This document shows positions 1-12,485 of a stretch of DNA of 64,000 nt, piece after piece. Numbering within the stretch: position 1 is the first letter of the stretch; the number at the start of each line of letters is the position of its first letter. The stretch comes from Hygrocybe punicea (taxonomy: Eukaryota; Basidiomycota; Agaricomycetes; Agaricales; Hygrophoraceae): contig OY744463.1 in NCBI GenBank assembly GCA_963556145.1, positions 4,650,001 to 4,714,000 on the forward strand, given 5' to 3'. The notes beneath the pieces were generated by a model. The model had not been told where the DNA came from and did not search any database. It saw only the letters and a program-made list of their open reading frames with translations. The translations under genes and the position numbers were made by a program.

Positions 1-2
1 GA

Positions 3-1014
3 CCGCTATGGGCCGACCGCCAATCATACACTAACGATGTCAAGGATTGGCTGAAAGAAGCAGCGGACCGAGAGAGGCAGGAAAAGGAAGAAGCTAGATG
101 GCGGGCGGATGAGGAAGCGGCTACGCGGGAAGAGGAGGCCAGATGGTTGGCAGAGGCAAAGGCATGGGTGGAGGCGGAGAAAAGGTGAAAGGCAGCAGAG
201 GAAAGGCAGGAGTGGCTTAGAATAGAGCAGCATGGGCAGCACTGGACTCAAGAAGCGGACCGGGTTGAAAGGGATGGAGCCGCGTATTGGCGGCAGCTCA
301 GCGAGGAACGGTGAGCTGAAGCAAACGCATCGGTCACGGGTGAACCAGGGACTGAGTCAATTCTGGAAGGCGAAGTCGCAGTTGAGCCAGAGGAAGGCCC
401 TGTCGACCCGGCACCAGAGACACTGGCCAATGTAGAAGATGTAGATATGCCGGGAGTAGAGATCGGAGATTTGGCTGGTACAACGGTAAGTTCCTGTGTT
501 GGTTCATTCGTTCTTTAGTCACTGATCCTGGTAACAGTTCACCAGGCCGTTTCCCCTACAAGCCTGCACCAACTGCGTCAAGGCTCAAGAGGCGTGTCGA
601 GGCATCACGGGCTATGTGTGTGAACGATGCTGGAGGCTGAAGAAAAGATGCACCAACGCGACACATTGGATGGGCGGGGGACGACGTAAGACAGACACTG
701 GTAAGGGGAAAGAGGTGGCGGGTGGCATGAGGAAACCACTTGCTTTTATGACTAAACTGATCCAGACGAGGCCCGCTTGGGCATCGACGAGCAAGCGGCA
801 GGTCGAAGATGTGGAGTCGGAAGAGGACGAAGAAGAGGAGGAGACGGAAGAGGAGTGGCCGACGAAAAGGCCTAGGGCGGATTCCAGAGCCAACCTGTTC
901 AATGGGGCGATAGAGAGCTTCAGGAGCATTTCCACGCGACTCGTGTTTCTGATGGATGAATTAGGGTCCCTGGGTGCTGAGGTGAACAGGCACCTTATCC
1001 AGTTCGGTCAATGA
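3..1014 (+). pseudogene. decayed coiled-coil / cysteine-cluster protein gene, 5' end cut by window edge
   Basis: Reading from base 3 gives a Glu/Arg/Ala/Trp-rich helical stretch. It is interrupted in frame by two TGA codons (near 186 and 309), then runs through an acidic segment to a GTAAGT donor at 486. A 52-nt intron (486-537) ends in AACAG. The second exon opens with a cysteine cluster of the form C-x2-C-x6-C followed by C-x2-C-x6-C, then a basic stretch, an acidic tail and a stop at 1014. Both stops are preceded by G-rich Arg contexts in which CGA to TGA is the simplest explanation. The cysteine layout resembles zinc-binding clusters of unknown function common in agaricomycete repeats. 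It is convergent with the gypsy pol end 282 bp away, so it may lie between pol and the missing 3' LTR. I do not assign a function. Confidence 0.5.
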
Positions 1015-1295
1015 TTCAACAGGCTTCACGTTGACCATGAGTGGGTATCGGCGATGTTGGTGGTGATGAGATGCGACTACGAGACCGGCCGCCTCTAAAT
1101 GTCAAAAATATATGTCCATGTAAATAAAATAGAAATATATCTTGTATATATCAAAAAGACATTTTCAGCTTGTTCACCCAGCTAAGGAAAGCCAATGGCT
1201 CCTGAAGACATGGGACTCTTCGCATCATTTGTCGCAAGAAAAGAAAGAAATGCTAAGTATAGAGATATAAAATGGACAAGATAAGATAAAAATGC
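1015..1295. other. AT-rich spacer between two convergent ORFs
   Basis: About 280 bp between the stop of the cysteine-cluster gene and the stop of the minus-strand pol. It contains A/T runs that could serve as 3' ends for both transcripts. No gene, repeat or RNA is recognisable. Confidence 0.5.
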
Positions 1296-3389
1296 CTAAT
1301 CATTGTCAGCCGAGGAGTCTATAGAGAGTGGATACGTCGGATCACCGAGATCGCTTGAGTCGGTATCATCTGCATCGGGGTATTGTAGAAAATCGTCCAA
1401 CGGTATCGATATCTTCGAATGGGCATAGTAGGGTACAACTCGGAAAGCAGCATATCGGGATTTAGAGACTGCACCGTTGAGTTCGGCTAGTATGTACGAC
1501 CCGCCGAAAGTTTTCCTGACTACAATCATGGGTCCGAAGTATTGCGGCTTGGCTTTTCGATCAAGAGACATTTCGATACAGGAATTCCGGATGAGGACGA
1601 GGTTGCTGGGTTTGAAGTCAAAGGTTTTGATCGTGTTGGCGTACTTTTCTTCAAATTGTTGGGCGGACACGAGCCGAGACTTGGTGAGCTTTTCTTTGAC
1701 CCGATTGAGGTCGGCTTCTCATTTACGAAGTTGGCGGGCACGGATGACTATGAGGTTGGTCGTGGACATCGTATCTTGTGTCGGACCATGTACATGGCTT
1801 CGGCAAAGTTGAATGGAAAAAGCGGCTCTACTCCATGTGTGATGTAGTAGGAGGATTATCCGAGGTTCTTGTGTGTGGTGACCCGTTCGGCCCAAAATAC
1901 GGAGTGGGTTACGGTATGCCATTTCTTTTCATCTCCGTCACAACTTTTCATGATGGCCTCCCGGACATCTAGGTGGCGACGCTCAATGGGTCCGTTCACT
2001 TGTGAGTTATAGGGCAAAATGCGGATGTGCCGGATACCGTAGCGGGAGGCAAGATAGTCGAGCGCTTCTGCGAACGGCTTGCTGTTGTCGGTAACGATTT
2101 CTTTGAGAGTGCCCCAATGGCATAAGATGTCTTTGAATAGGAATGTGCCGATGGTTGAGCCGGTCTCGCGGCATAGCATTCGGAACTCGGGATAAGTGGA
2201 GAGGGAGCAATGGGCTTGGACAATGTACCGGTAGCCGCCGGATCATGGCATAAACATCATGTCGACGTATGCTTTGCAGAATAGTGAGGCTGGTGTAGTG
2301 ACGGTCGGTGGAATGTGGTGATAACGCATTTGGCGTACTTGGCACTGATGACAAGACTGGACGTACCACTTAACATCATGGTCGAGGTGCGGCCACCAGA
2401 AACGATTGAGCAGCCGGGCGTGAACGGAGAATATACCTTTGTGGCCGAGAGAGTCGTGAGCGTCTTTGAGTAACTGAAGCTGGTGGTTGGGCGGTATGAC
2501 GAGTTTGTGCTTTCCGTGACAGTCTTTGCACCAAAGCTTGTTATCGGTGACGAAGAACTCAAGGGAGTATCTCAGGAACAGATGGTACTCGTCATCTGTG
2601 AGGTTCGCGGGTCGGGTTAGATCTCGTAACCAAGTCTCGACGAGGGCAAGACGAGCATCGGCCGCGCGGGCTTTATCGGATCACGGTATGTCAGAAATGG
2701 CTTCCTGATTTGTGTAGACGAGGATGGTGGGTAACTCGTGGAGTCGGTCGGCTGTGGCACGGCAGCGGCCACATATGGCAATTGGCTTAGATGGCGTGGG
2801 GACAGGTCGGTAGTTAATGACTTCCATAAAGAAACTGTAAGAGTGGTCAAGCCAATCGTCGGAGTCGTCGATCTCCTCGGGGTCTTCTGCAGCGCGGGGA
2901 CGTCTGGAGAGTCCGTCGGGTGCACCATGTGTGGAAGCGGGTACGTGAACGAGTCTAAAATCAAATAAGAGCACACCAGCTATCCATCAGTTGATTGTTG
3001 CATTGGGCTGAATGTCGGGGTTGTTGAGCATCCCTTTTATGTACTTCGCATCGACTTTGACAGTGAGGTTGCGGATGCCAATAATGAAAATCCGGTAGGC
3101 ACGGAGGGCCCTGAAGAGACCATAAAGCTCGAGCTTGGACTGGGAGTATCGGGCTTCATGCTCGTTCCAAGATATTTAACCAAATCGATTCGGGTATCGT
3201 TTTCCGTCTGCACGGATTTGCATGAGAACGAAGCCAACTCCAAGGATGGAGGAATCAACGGCGAGAATAACTTCCCATTCACGCGTGTAGTCGATAGCGC
3301 GTAGTGCTGGTGATGTGATGATGGCATTTTTGAGGTAGTCAACGGCGGTCTCTTCTTCTTCGCCAAATTCGAAGGGTGTCCCTTTGCGG
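1296..3389 (-). pseudogene. pol: gypsy pol fragment: RNase H end and integrase
   Basis: Minus-strand translation gives, in order, an RNase H segment (a typical VILAVDSS start near 3270), the linker ending in DGLSRRP, and an integrase. The integrase has the H-H-C-C zinc region (DAHDSLGHKG ... CHQCQ, about 2360-2460), the core with VTDNSKPF and GPIERRH (D and E of the D-D-35-E triad, about 1900-2090) and a C-terminal domain ending at 1296. An in-frame TGA lies near 2245 where a CGA arginine is expected. The reading frame shifts several times. Its upstream half continues at 4281 beyond the inserted solo LTR. Confidence 0.8.
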
Positions 3390-4280
3390 TGTAGAGGGTC
3401 GACGTCCCTCTGAGTCCGTATCCTCGATATATCACGAATCCGGATGAACCCGATGCCTCTATTCAACTCGCAATCAAACCCGACGCAACCTGACGTGACA
3501 TGACGTGATGTGACCCGACGTGACCGATGTAACCCGACACATGCCGCCTTTGTCACAGCCGCTTTCGGACCAAATCCGGCAGCCTCAAACGCCTCGGAGT
3601 TCCAATTGTAGAAGATGGATCTCATCAGAGTCAATCCCCAACTTCGGACTTACCATATTTATGCATCCCATCATCCTTTCGGAGATATGTAGGACTTTCT
3701 AGATCTTTTCCTTGCATATTTGTTTTCCCCTCCATTTTCTTGTCTTCGTCGCATTGCAACCCCCCTTTCCACATCTCCATTTCATCTTTTCTTTGTAGTT
3801 TCTATTGGCCGAAGTAGACATGTCCGAAAGTAGCTACACACACATGTACTATAAAAACGGTCCCCGACGACTGTACAAAAAAAGATACCATTAGTCCCCA
3901 TTTCCCTCATAGTCAGAATCCTTTTAATCCCTTCAAATGCTCGTCCACGTAGACCCTTAGCTTTTTATAATTCACCTCATTGTCTTTATCACTGTTCCCG
4001 TATATTTGTTCATCGTTTCCGACCCAACCCGACCCGACCCGCCGTACCCGACATTGTCGGCATCGTCGGGTTCTTTATTATTTGTCCGTTTTCACTCCGT
4101 TCATCGCTGGATTCGTCGTTATTAGTCCAGTTTTACGTGGCGGCTTTTACTTTTACTAACATTCCCTTCCTTTTACTACTATTCCTGACACTGACTTATC
4201 CAGTCACTTCTACGCTGACACCCTTTGGCTAGGATTATCTTTCTTTATAGTTCCAAAGCCACACAGAACCCACATCTACA
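3390..4280 (+). mobile_element. solo LTR, family A
   Basis: The repeat begins TGTAGAGGGTCGACG and ends CCCACATCTACA, with inverted ends TGTAGA/TCTACA and an internal ACTATAAAAACGG TATA-type promoter on the plus strand. It is about 89% of the way to the full 899-bp LTRs at 4907 and 9372 in layout and clearly the same family. Flanks are GCGG on the left and GCAG on the right, a 4-bp target duplication with one G-to-A change in a CpG. Removing it joins the host pol frame (…LVCLT then RKGTPFEFG). No internal region remains, so it arose by LTR-LTR recombination. Confidence 0.85.
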
Positions 4281-4906
4281 GCAGGTAAGGCAGACAAGGG
4301 GTCGGGAGTGGAGCGAGAAGTCTTTGATAAAAATGTGCAAGACACTGCAGATACCAAGGAAGGCCTGAACTTCAGTGAGGTTGGTCGGTATAGGCCAATT
4401 GCCGATCTTCTGCACTTTGGACTCATTGGCTACTCATCCTTCGTATGTGCATCAGTGTCCAACAATGATGACTGAGGGTCGACACAACTTGAGTTTCTTG
4501 CCATTGAAGGTACCGCTGACATAGCAGAAACACTGGATGACGCGGTTGACACCTTGGAAGTGCTCCCAAATGAAACGTCAGATTGCCGGGTTCTTGGGTA
4601 TGGTCTCGTAGGTACCGTTGGGTTGCTCGTAGCGGGTTGGAGGCCCTTTGACGGGAATATCATCCATATATGGAACGGCAAGATGAGGGATTTCGTCACA
4701 GAGGATGTACGTGGAGTCACTGTGTAGGATCTGCGGGGAATTTGTGTATCCCATAGCAATCCGCGTAAGTTGAAGCGTTCCGAGTGGAGACTGAAATGTC
4801 ATATAGTCCCGAGACGAGGGGTGGACGAGGCATTGGTCGAAAGAGACAAAGAGGTCAAAGGAAGCGTAGCAAGAGTGGCCACCAAAGGCCTTGGCCAAGT
4901 GCCCGG
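4281..4906 (-). pseudogene. pol: gypsy pol fragment: reverse transcriptase palm to connection
   Basis: Minus-strand reading begins GHLAKAFGGHSCYASFD, the first catalytic aspartate region of a Ty3-type reverse transcriptase. It runs through QSPLGTLQLTRIAMGYTNSP to the YMDD box (about 4660) and on to PTNLTEVQAFLGICSVLHIF, the hallmark connection to RNase H. The catalytic residues are present but the frame is broken by at least one shift between 4430 and 4580. The N-terminal RT part lies at 10271-10660 across the inserted 5.4-kb element. Confidence 0.8.
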
Positions 4907-5805
4907 TGTAGAGGGTCGACGTCCCTCTGAGTCCGTATCATCAATATATCACGAATCCGGACCAACCCGATGCCGCCATTCGACTTGCATTCGAACCCGA
5001 TGTAACCCGACGCAACCCGACGTGACGTGACGTGACCCGACGTGACCGACATAACCCGACATATGCCGCTTCGTCACAGCCGCTCTCAGACCAAATCCGG
5101 CAGCCTCAAACGCCTCGGAGTTCCAATTCCAGGAGATGGATCTCTTCGGACTCAATCCCCGACTTCGGATTTACTTTATTTATGCATCCCCTCGTCCTTT
5201 CGGAGATATGTAGGACTTTCTAGATCTTTTCCTTGCATATTCGTTTTCCCCTCCATTTCCTGTCTTCGTTGCTTTGCAACCCCCCTTTTCCATATCCCCA
5301 TTCCAACCTTTCTTTGTAGCTTACCATCGGCCGAAGTAGACACGTCCGAAAGTAGATTACTGTTTCCTGTACTATAAAAACGGTCCCCGACGACCGTACA
5401 CAAATAAGATACCCTTAGTCCCCATTTCCCTTCAGTCAGAATCGCCCTTTTAATCCCTTCAAATGCTCGTCCATGTAGACCCTTAGCTTTTTATAGTCCT
5501 CTTCGTCGTCTTCATCGTTGTTTCCGTATATTCGTTCATCGTTTCCGACCCGACCCGCCGTACCCGACATTGTCGGCATCGTCGGGTTCTTTATTATTTG
5601 TCCGTTTTCACTCCGTTCATCGCCGGCTTCGTCGTTATTAGTCCAGTTTTACGCGGCGGCTTTACTTTTACTAACATTCCCTTCTTTTTACTTCTATTCC
5701 CGACACTGATTTATCCAGTCACTTCTACGCTGACACCTTCTGGTTAGGATCTTTATATATTTTTTATCATTATAGTTCCGAAGCCACCAAGAACCCGCAT
5801 CTACA
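4907..5805 (+). repeat. 5' LTR of the 5.4-kb element (family A)
   Basis: It begins TGTAGAGGGTCGACG and ends GAACCCGCATCTACA. A TATA-like ACTATAAAAACGG near 5390 places the U3/R border about 480 bp from the start. The segment 5806-5825 directly downstream is the primer-binding-site region. Confidence 0.9.
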
Positions 5806-5807
5806 TC

Positions 5808-5824
5808 TGGAGCCCACCGCGAGG
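5808..5824 (+). promoter_or_regulatory. primer-binding-site-like sequence
   Basis: TGGAGCCCACCGCGAGG lies two bases inside the left LTR and recurs at 12488 and, with one change, on the minus strand at 28306-28322. A tRNA 3' end pairing with it would read CCTCGCGGTGGGCTCCA, implying an acceptor stem starting GCCCACC and a U discriminator base. I have not identified the tRNA. Confidence 0.6.
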
Positions 5825-6375
5825 ATAATTCAGTGCCAAGACACATTCATTCCGCCCTATATTTCCTTTCGTCATTTCGAAACAAACCCTGCCGCCGCAC
5901 TCTACACATCCGACACCCGTTAGTGCCGTTACCGACCCCTTTACATCCGACATCCGATCCCTCGACAATCTGATCTCCAACTATCGCACCATCATTAGGG
6001 TTTGATTTTATTACTATCCTCTCTTCTTTTACGACTGCAACTGTCTAGTTCCACGTACAACTTCGAATCCGCTCTTGTGCGGCCGACCCAACGGCCGCCT
6101 CCGCTTTAGGAAACTTGCACAGCCACGATCCAACACCCTCGTTTGTCGACTCGACGTCTCGATCCCCGTCACATCCACCATCCACACTCGTTTTTACAAC
6201 CCCAACGCACTCGGAATTCCACGCCCCACCGATTCCGGTCGAAAATCCGCGCCCGGAAAACCCCAAAACAGGCCCCAGCGACCGCGACCAACAACAACCG
6301 CGTCACTCACGAAAACACAGACGAACGGAGCCACGAAGCAGAAGGAACACGCCCACAGTGTAACGGGTTTAGCCT

Positions 6376-7977
6376 GTGCACCTCAGGTACGCCCATCGTA
6401 GCCGTTTCCGTGGTAACCGTGCAGAAAAACGCGTTCAAACGCGGTTTTCGACGCGTCCAACCGTATCCGCCCCCGTTTGGCTCCCGCTTCGCCCCCGTAT
6501 GGCCAGCCGTTCACGTCTACGGACTCGCTCTCCTCCCCGGATACAAGCCCTGACACGGCCCCGTTGTCTGAGCCTGCGAAGTTACCAGCAAACCGCGTCA
6601 GCGTCCCTCACGAGTCCGTGCAAACAGCCCCGCCGCGTTCCAGCCCTCAACACCGTGCTACAGCCCCACGACGACAGTCGCGAGCCCACACGAGTCGTCT
6701 TCGCCGTTATCGACGCTCCCACAGTGTCCCACGTCACCCCGCTTCGTGCCCCCGCCTATTCGACATCCCCGGCCGCTTACGCCCTCGTTGGACCTCCCCG
6801 TCGCCTCGTACCGTTTCCTACAGCCCCACGACACCACTCGCGAGCCCTCACGAGCCATCCTCGCCGTCATCGACGCCTCACGCGTTGCCACGTCATACTT
6901 CCTCGTGCCCCCGTAACTCGACATCCCCGGCCGCTCACGTCCTCGTTGGACCACCCGCTGCTTCCCACTAGTTCCCAGCACCCCACATCGCCCTCACAAA
7001 CCCCTACAAGCTGTCCCCGTTATATTAGAGCTTCCAACGCCATGCCACGTCACCCAACGGCCTACCACCGCGTTCTCTCATCCAGGACCAACGACCACCG
7101 CGTACGACCACTACCACACCCACGTTCACGCCTCCGCACCTCGACATGGCTCCATACTGCCCCAAACACGTCCGCCCCCGTCCCTCGTCGTCCCACGCAA
7201 GCGGCCACGTCACCTACGTCACCCCGTCGACTCCCACTCTCGACCCCCGCTTCCCAGCCGTCCCCGTCCTCGTCCACTCCCCTTCGACCACCTACGCCCT
7301 CGGCCAGCCCCACGACGCCCCTCAAAGTCCATTCGCAAGCCCAAAACGATGCCCCCGTTGAGTTGCACCCGCGAAACCGTGACCACCGGCCGCCCAAACC
7401 CGTTCCACGACCCGACGGACCATTGTCAAATCCCCACGCAACTATCCGCCACGAAAGCATCACGAAGACGCCACCCGTATCACCCCAATCCGCCCACGTC
7501 ATCCGCCTCCGTTTCCCAACATCGCCCTATCCCGTACCGCCAACCTCGACCACCCGTTACCCGCTTCCCTCGACAACCCGCAGCTTCGAACAACCCCACG
7601 CAACCATGATCCACGCCTCGCAACCACGTTCCGTCTTATCCGCTCACGTCGTCCGCCCCCGTCTCCCTACGTCGCCCTATGCCATACCGCCACACCCGAC
7701 AAACCGTTTTCAACCTACCCGCTACACCGGATTCCGGTTCCGGATCCGCGACCTGCATCACAGCACTCGACTACGAACCCGGACACGTTCCCAACGATTC
7801 CGCGGCATCCGGTTCCTGTTCCGGCTCAATTCGAGCACCAGTGCTCGATTCGAGCATCTGGTTCCGGTTCCGGTTTCACAACCCGTACCCGCCACATTCG
7901 CACTCCCATACCCACCGAACCCGACCCTACGAAAACCCGTCACCGTCCATCGGCATAAGAAATATATACATAGATAG
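6376..7977 (+). other. long open Pro/Ser/Thr/Arg-rich stretch in the element interior
   Basis: A 533-codon open frame with no recognisable domain, dominated by R, P, S, T and H. The DNA is C-rich and poor in stop-forming A, so long open frames appear here in more than one frame (for example 6477-6971). A diverged copy with a broken frame is present at 12667-15130 in the second element. I regard it as compositional rather than a proven gene. Confidence 0.3.
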
Positions 7978-8439
7978 ATTAAATAAATAAAAGGAAAGAA
8001 AAACGTCAGAGATAAAAGAAAGATAAAAAGAAATACACTTGTTCCCGACACACCCGACACCCGCATAATACACCCGACGTACCCGACACACCCGCTTATG
8101 AATCCGTCGCACTCAGCAAACCCGTTTACGAACCCGCCGCACCCACTTACGAACCCGACGCACCGCTTCACTCATTCCCCACCCACCCGACTCATCCGCT
8201 CACGCACCCGCATTCCACCTGTTGACATCGCTCTCCGCTTTCCATGACCCACCGTTTCCGCCACCATTTCGACCCAGACACAACGTTCCCTGTCTCGGCT
8301 TCGATTCCCAACCCACCCGACTTTATATTTCAGTTCCATGGGGGAGAATGCTTCCCCACGGGTCCAAGCCGGTGCTGAACCGCCTAGTATGAGGCTGATT
8401 TCACATCCGTTGATTATCGCCCCCATATCAGTATTGACA

Positions 8440-8790
8440 TATCGAACCTCCGCCATCGTCTATCGAACCTCCGCCGCCGTCTATCGAACCTCCGCCATCG
8501 TATATTGAACCTCCGTCGTCGTCTATCGAACCTCCGCCACCGTCTATCGAACCTCCGCCATCGTATATCGAACCTCCGTCGTCGTCCATTGAACCTCCGT
8601 TTTCGTCATATCGTATCGAACCTCCGCCATCGTATATCGAACCTCCGTCGTCGTCCATCGAACCTCCGCCATTGTCTATCGAACCTCCGCCACCGTCTAT
8701 CGAACCTCCGCCATCGTATATCGAACCTCCGTCGTCGTCTATCGAACCTCCGTTTTCGTCATATCGTATTGAACAACCACCGTCGTCATA
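8440..8790 (+). repeat. 21-bp tandem repeat, about 16 units
   Basis: The unit is about TATCGAACCTCCGCCATCG plus two bases and alternates in its last six positions (GCCATC, GTCGTC, GCCACC, TTTTCG). The same array with only about seven units occurs at 23786-23935 in the related 13.9-kb element, so the copy number has changed between the two. Confidence 0.85.
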
Positions 8791-9371
8791 TCATGTCTAC
8801 TCCTACGCCACCGTTTCCGCCACCCGTTGACACAGCCACCAAAGCCGCCGACCCTAACTCGACCCGCCTAGATCGTCTTTGTCATCCGCTTGTGTTTTAT
8901 TTCGTTTTCGCTCCTGCCTTACTCGTCTCCCTCACCCGCCCCCAATCCTATGTCACGTTTAGTTTTATCCTGACTTGATTTCTATCGCGTCCCCTCTTTC
9001 CAATACCCGACATTTATTTATTTTCCCATCTATTTTGCGTTTCCACTCCCCACTTGTCCCATTTTTTTGTAGCTTTCCATCTTTTCTTTCATTTCCGCTC
9101 AGTTCCCTTTTCCTCCAGTTCTATGTACTTTGTTTCCTTTTTCCTCGACACCGGCTTCACTCATTTCGTTCCCCATTCGCCGCTCTCAGCCTCCGACCCT
9201 CCATTGAGTTCCGCTAGTCACCATCTGCTCTCCCCCTTGCATTGTCCACAGCCCGCCTCGTCCCGTCGCGCCTGATTCCATGACCACCACGTTGGCCTCA
9301 TCTCACGCATCCGAGTCCCGAGTCCACATAGTATAGACCAGGGATGGTCTTTATTTAAAGTACCCTGGAGA

Positions 9372-10270
9372 TGTAGAGGGTCGACGTCCCTCTGAGTCCG
9401 TATCATCAATATATCACGAATCCGGACCAACCCGATGCCGCCATTCGACTTGCATTCGAACCCGATGTAACCCGACGCAACCCGACGTGACGTGACGTGA
9501 CCCGACGTGACCGACATAACCTGACATATGCCGCTTCGTCACAGCCGCTCTCAGACCAAATCCGGCAGCCTCAAACGCCTCGGAGTTCCAATTCCAGGAG
9601 ATGGATCTCTTCGGACTCAATCCCCGACTTCGGATTTACTTTATTTATGCATCCCCTCGTCCTTTCGGAGATATGTAGGACTTTCTAGATCTTTTCCTTG
9701 CATATTCGTTTTCCCCTCCATTTCCTGTCTTCGTTGCTTTGCAACCCCCCTTTTCCATATCCCCATTCCAACCTTTCTTTGTAGCTTACCATCGGCCGAA
9801 GTAGACACGTCCGAAAGTAGATTACTGTTTCCTGTACTATAAAAACGGTCCCCGACGACCGTACACAAATAAGATACCCTTAGTCCCCATTTCCCTTCAG
9901 TCAGAATCGCCCTTTTAATCCCTTCAAATGCTCGTCCATGTAGACCCTTAGCTTTTTATAGTCCTCTTCGTCGTCTTCATCGTTGTTTCCGTATATTCAT
10001 TCATCGTTTCCGACCCGACCCGCCGTACCCGACATTGTCGGCATCGTCGGGTTCTTTATTATTTGTCCGTTTTCACTCCGTTCATCGCCGGCTTCGTCGT
10101 TATTAGTCCAGTTTTACGTGGCGGCTTTACTTTTACTAACATTCCCTTCTTTTTACTTCTATTCCCGACACTGATTTATCCAGTCACTTCTACGCTGACA
10201 CCTTCTGGTTAGGATCTTTATATATTTTTTATCATTATAGTTCCGAAGCCACCAAGAACCCGCATCTACA
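9372..10270 (+). repeat. 3' LTR of the 5.4-kb element (family A)
   Basis: Same length as the left LTR. The differences seen are at 9528 region (CCCGAC to CCTGAC), 9990 region (TTCGTT to TTCATT) and 10120 region (ACGCGG to ACGTGG). It is preceded by a short inverted motif CCAGGG…CCCTGG and by GGAGA; there is no long polypurine tract. Confidence 0.9.
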
Positions 10271-11595
10271 CCGGTCATGGGCGGTATGGCAGGATCGCGG
10301 ATAGTGACAGCGTTAAGCGGCTGTAGATCATGGACGATTCGAAGGGACTTCCCATCCTTTTTCAAAATGCAGAACCAGCGGAAGCGGTATGACGAATTCG
10401 AGGGTTCATAGGTACCGGTGTTAATTTTGTCTTTGATGATGTCGATGACTTTGTTAAGGATGCCGGGTGGGATTGGGATATTTCGATGGACCCACGGGTC
10501 GTGCGGTACGGTAGGAATGTGGATCGGTGGGAAGTAGTCCATGTTGAATTGCCCTTTTTCGGATTCGTTCCAGGCAAAAGTGGCTTCTTGTGTTTTGATG
10601 ATATGGTGGCCGAGTTTCTCCTCCTCAGGCCAAAGGAATCCATCTGGGTTCATCGGCATCGCGTCATGTCGTTCCTGGGTATAGTGGGTGCTGGGTGTAA
10701 AGTCGGGCGGGTGAGTTGGGAGCGTGGGTAAATCGGCTAGCGGGTCGCCGGTGATCTTGCATATGATTTGGTATTCGTCGGGAAGAGTGGTAGAAATTGG
10801 GTGGATACGATCGGCTACTTCTTATACTTTTTCTTGGTGATGACTCCTTTTAGGTCCCTGGTAGAGGGGGTGGTATACGAGATATAAGTAGCATGTTCAG
10901 TAGGGGCTTTGTTACAAATATTCGAAGAAGAAATAGGTGACACGGGAGCAGAGACGGAACAAGACGAAGGAAGGGTATTGGTAGTACATATCTGATTTTG
11001 TACATCGGTCAACAATGAAATGTACTGGGCAGCAGTCTGAGGCTGAGATGAAGAGAAATCTAAATTGATAGAAAAACATAAGTCCTCTTCTAGGGGAAAC
11101 GGCAAAAGGGAAGCATAGTTCGTGGTATAGGTGTGGTCGCTTTCGAGTGGCGGCTTCTCATCTCCTGGTGCGTCCTTCCTGAGAGGTATCTCTGGGTCCT
11201 CGACTTTTAAAAATCTGGCTTTCCGGTGTCAGACCGCTCTCGTCGGTTCTTCTGGTTGTGCTCGATGGTGGGCAAGGTGACCATGGCGCCGGTGTTTGGA
11301 TCCGTGATTGTGACTTGTTGCTCTCTGTTTTTATAATCCTTTGTGAGGGCCTCGGAAAGCGTGAAGAACGGGTGGCCGATGAGGATCTCGTAAGGGGCGT
11401 CGACGACGACTTGGACTTGTAGGAATAGATCAATGTCGCCAAAAGTGAATTTGAGGTTGGCGATCCAGCCGAGGGTGTCATTGTCGCTTTTATTTGCCAA
11501 CTGCATCCGCATCTTCATACTTTGGAGGCCGTAACCGAGTTTCTCCCAAATATTGCGTCGCATGCCGATGATCATAGAGCCATTGTCGAGGACAC
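10271..11595 (-). pseudogene. pol: gypsy pol fragment: protease end, linker and N-terminal reverse transcriptase
   Basis: From right to left the minus strand encodes the aspartic protease around VLDNGSMI (about 11575-11595), YEILIGHPF of the protease C-terminus, a variable linker, then WVHRNIPIPPGIL, YRFRWFCILKKDG and LRIVHDLQPLN of the RT fingers. It ends at IPPMT where the 5.4-kb element was inserted. The active-site triad reads D-N-G rather than D-S/T-G. There are stops and a frame change near 10815. The start of the protease is at 25472 across the 13.9-kb element. Confidence 0.75.
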
Positions 11596-12485
11596 TGTAG
11601 AGACTCAACATCCCTCTGAGTCCGTATCGCCGATATAACATGAATCCGGATGAATCTGACACCTCCAAACGATTCCCATTCCAACCCGACGTAACCCGGC
11701 GTGACGTGACCCGACATGACCGATGTGACCCGACATATGCCGCTTTGTGATGGCCGCTTTCGGACCAAATCCGGCAGCCTCAAACACCTCAGAGTTCCAA
11801 TTCTAGAAGATGGATCTCATCGGAGTCAATCCCCAACTTCGGACTTACCATATTTATGCATCCCGTCGTCCTTTCGGAGATATGTAGGACAGTTTAGATC
11901 TTTTCCTTGGGTATTCGTTTTCCCCTCCATTTTCCTGTCTTCATCGCATTGCAACCCCCCTTTCCACATCCCCATTCCAGCTTTTCTTTGTAGTTTCTAT
12001 CGGCCAAAGTAGACATGTCCGAAAGTAGCTACACACACATGTACTATAAAAACGGTCCCCGACGACCATACAAAAAAAAGAGATACCATTAGTCCCCGTT
12101 TCCCTCATAGTCAGAATCTTTTTAATCACTTCAAATGCTCGTCCTCATAGACCCTTAGATTATTATAGTTCATTTCATCGTCTTTATCATTGTTCTTGTT
12201 ATTTGTTCATCATTTCCGACACGACCCGACCTGACCCGACCTGCCATACCCGACATCGTTGGCATCGTCGGCTCTTCATTATTTGTGTGTTTTCACTCCG
12301 TTCATCACCGGATTCGTCATTATTAGTCCAGTTTTACGTGGCAGCTTTACTTTTACTAACATCCCCTTTCTTTTACTACTATTCCCGACACTGACTTATC
12401 CAGTCACTTCTACGCTGACACCCACAGGTAAGGATCTTTATTTCTTCTTATATAGTTCCGAAGCCACCAAGAACCCGCATCTACA
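11596..12485 (+). repeat. 5' LTR of the 13.9-kb element (family B)
   Basis: Starts TGTAGAGACTCAACATC and ends GCATCTACA; TATA-like ACTATAAAAACGG near 12045. Directly followed by TC and TGGAGCCCACCGCGAGG. Confidence 0.88.

Larger units (their letters stand above)
4907..10270 (+). mobile_element. intact non-autonomous LTR retrotransposon (LARD-like), 5364 bp
   Basis: Two 899-bp LTRs (4907-5805 and 9372-10270) in direct orientation flank a 3.57-kb interior. The LTRs start TGTAGAGG and end ATCTACA. I find three differences between them, all C/T or G/A in a CpG. The 4-bp duplication CCGG flanks the element. Inside the left LTR, after TC, comes TGGAGCCCACCGCGAGG, a primer-binding-site-like sequence shared with the host gypsy element. 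The interior codes for no gag, protease, RT or integrase. It is C-rich with Pro/Ser/Thr/Arg-rich open stretches and a 21-bp tandem repeat. It must depend on an autonomous relative. It sits inside RT; removing it restores IPPMT-GHLAKAF. Confidence 0.9.

Noticed and set aside
8440..8790. Regular short repeats as a CRISPR array
   Set aside because: There are no unique spacers, the genome is eukaryotic and the units are contiguous tandem repeats.
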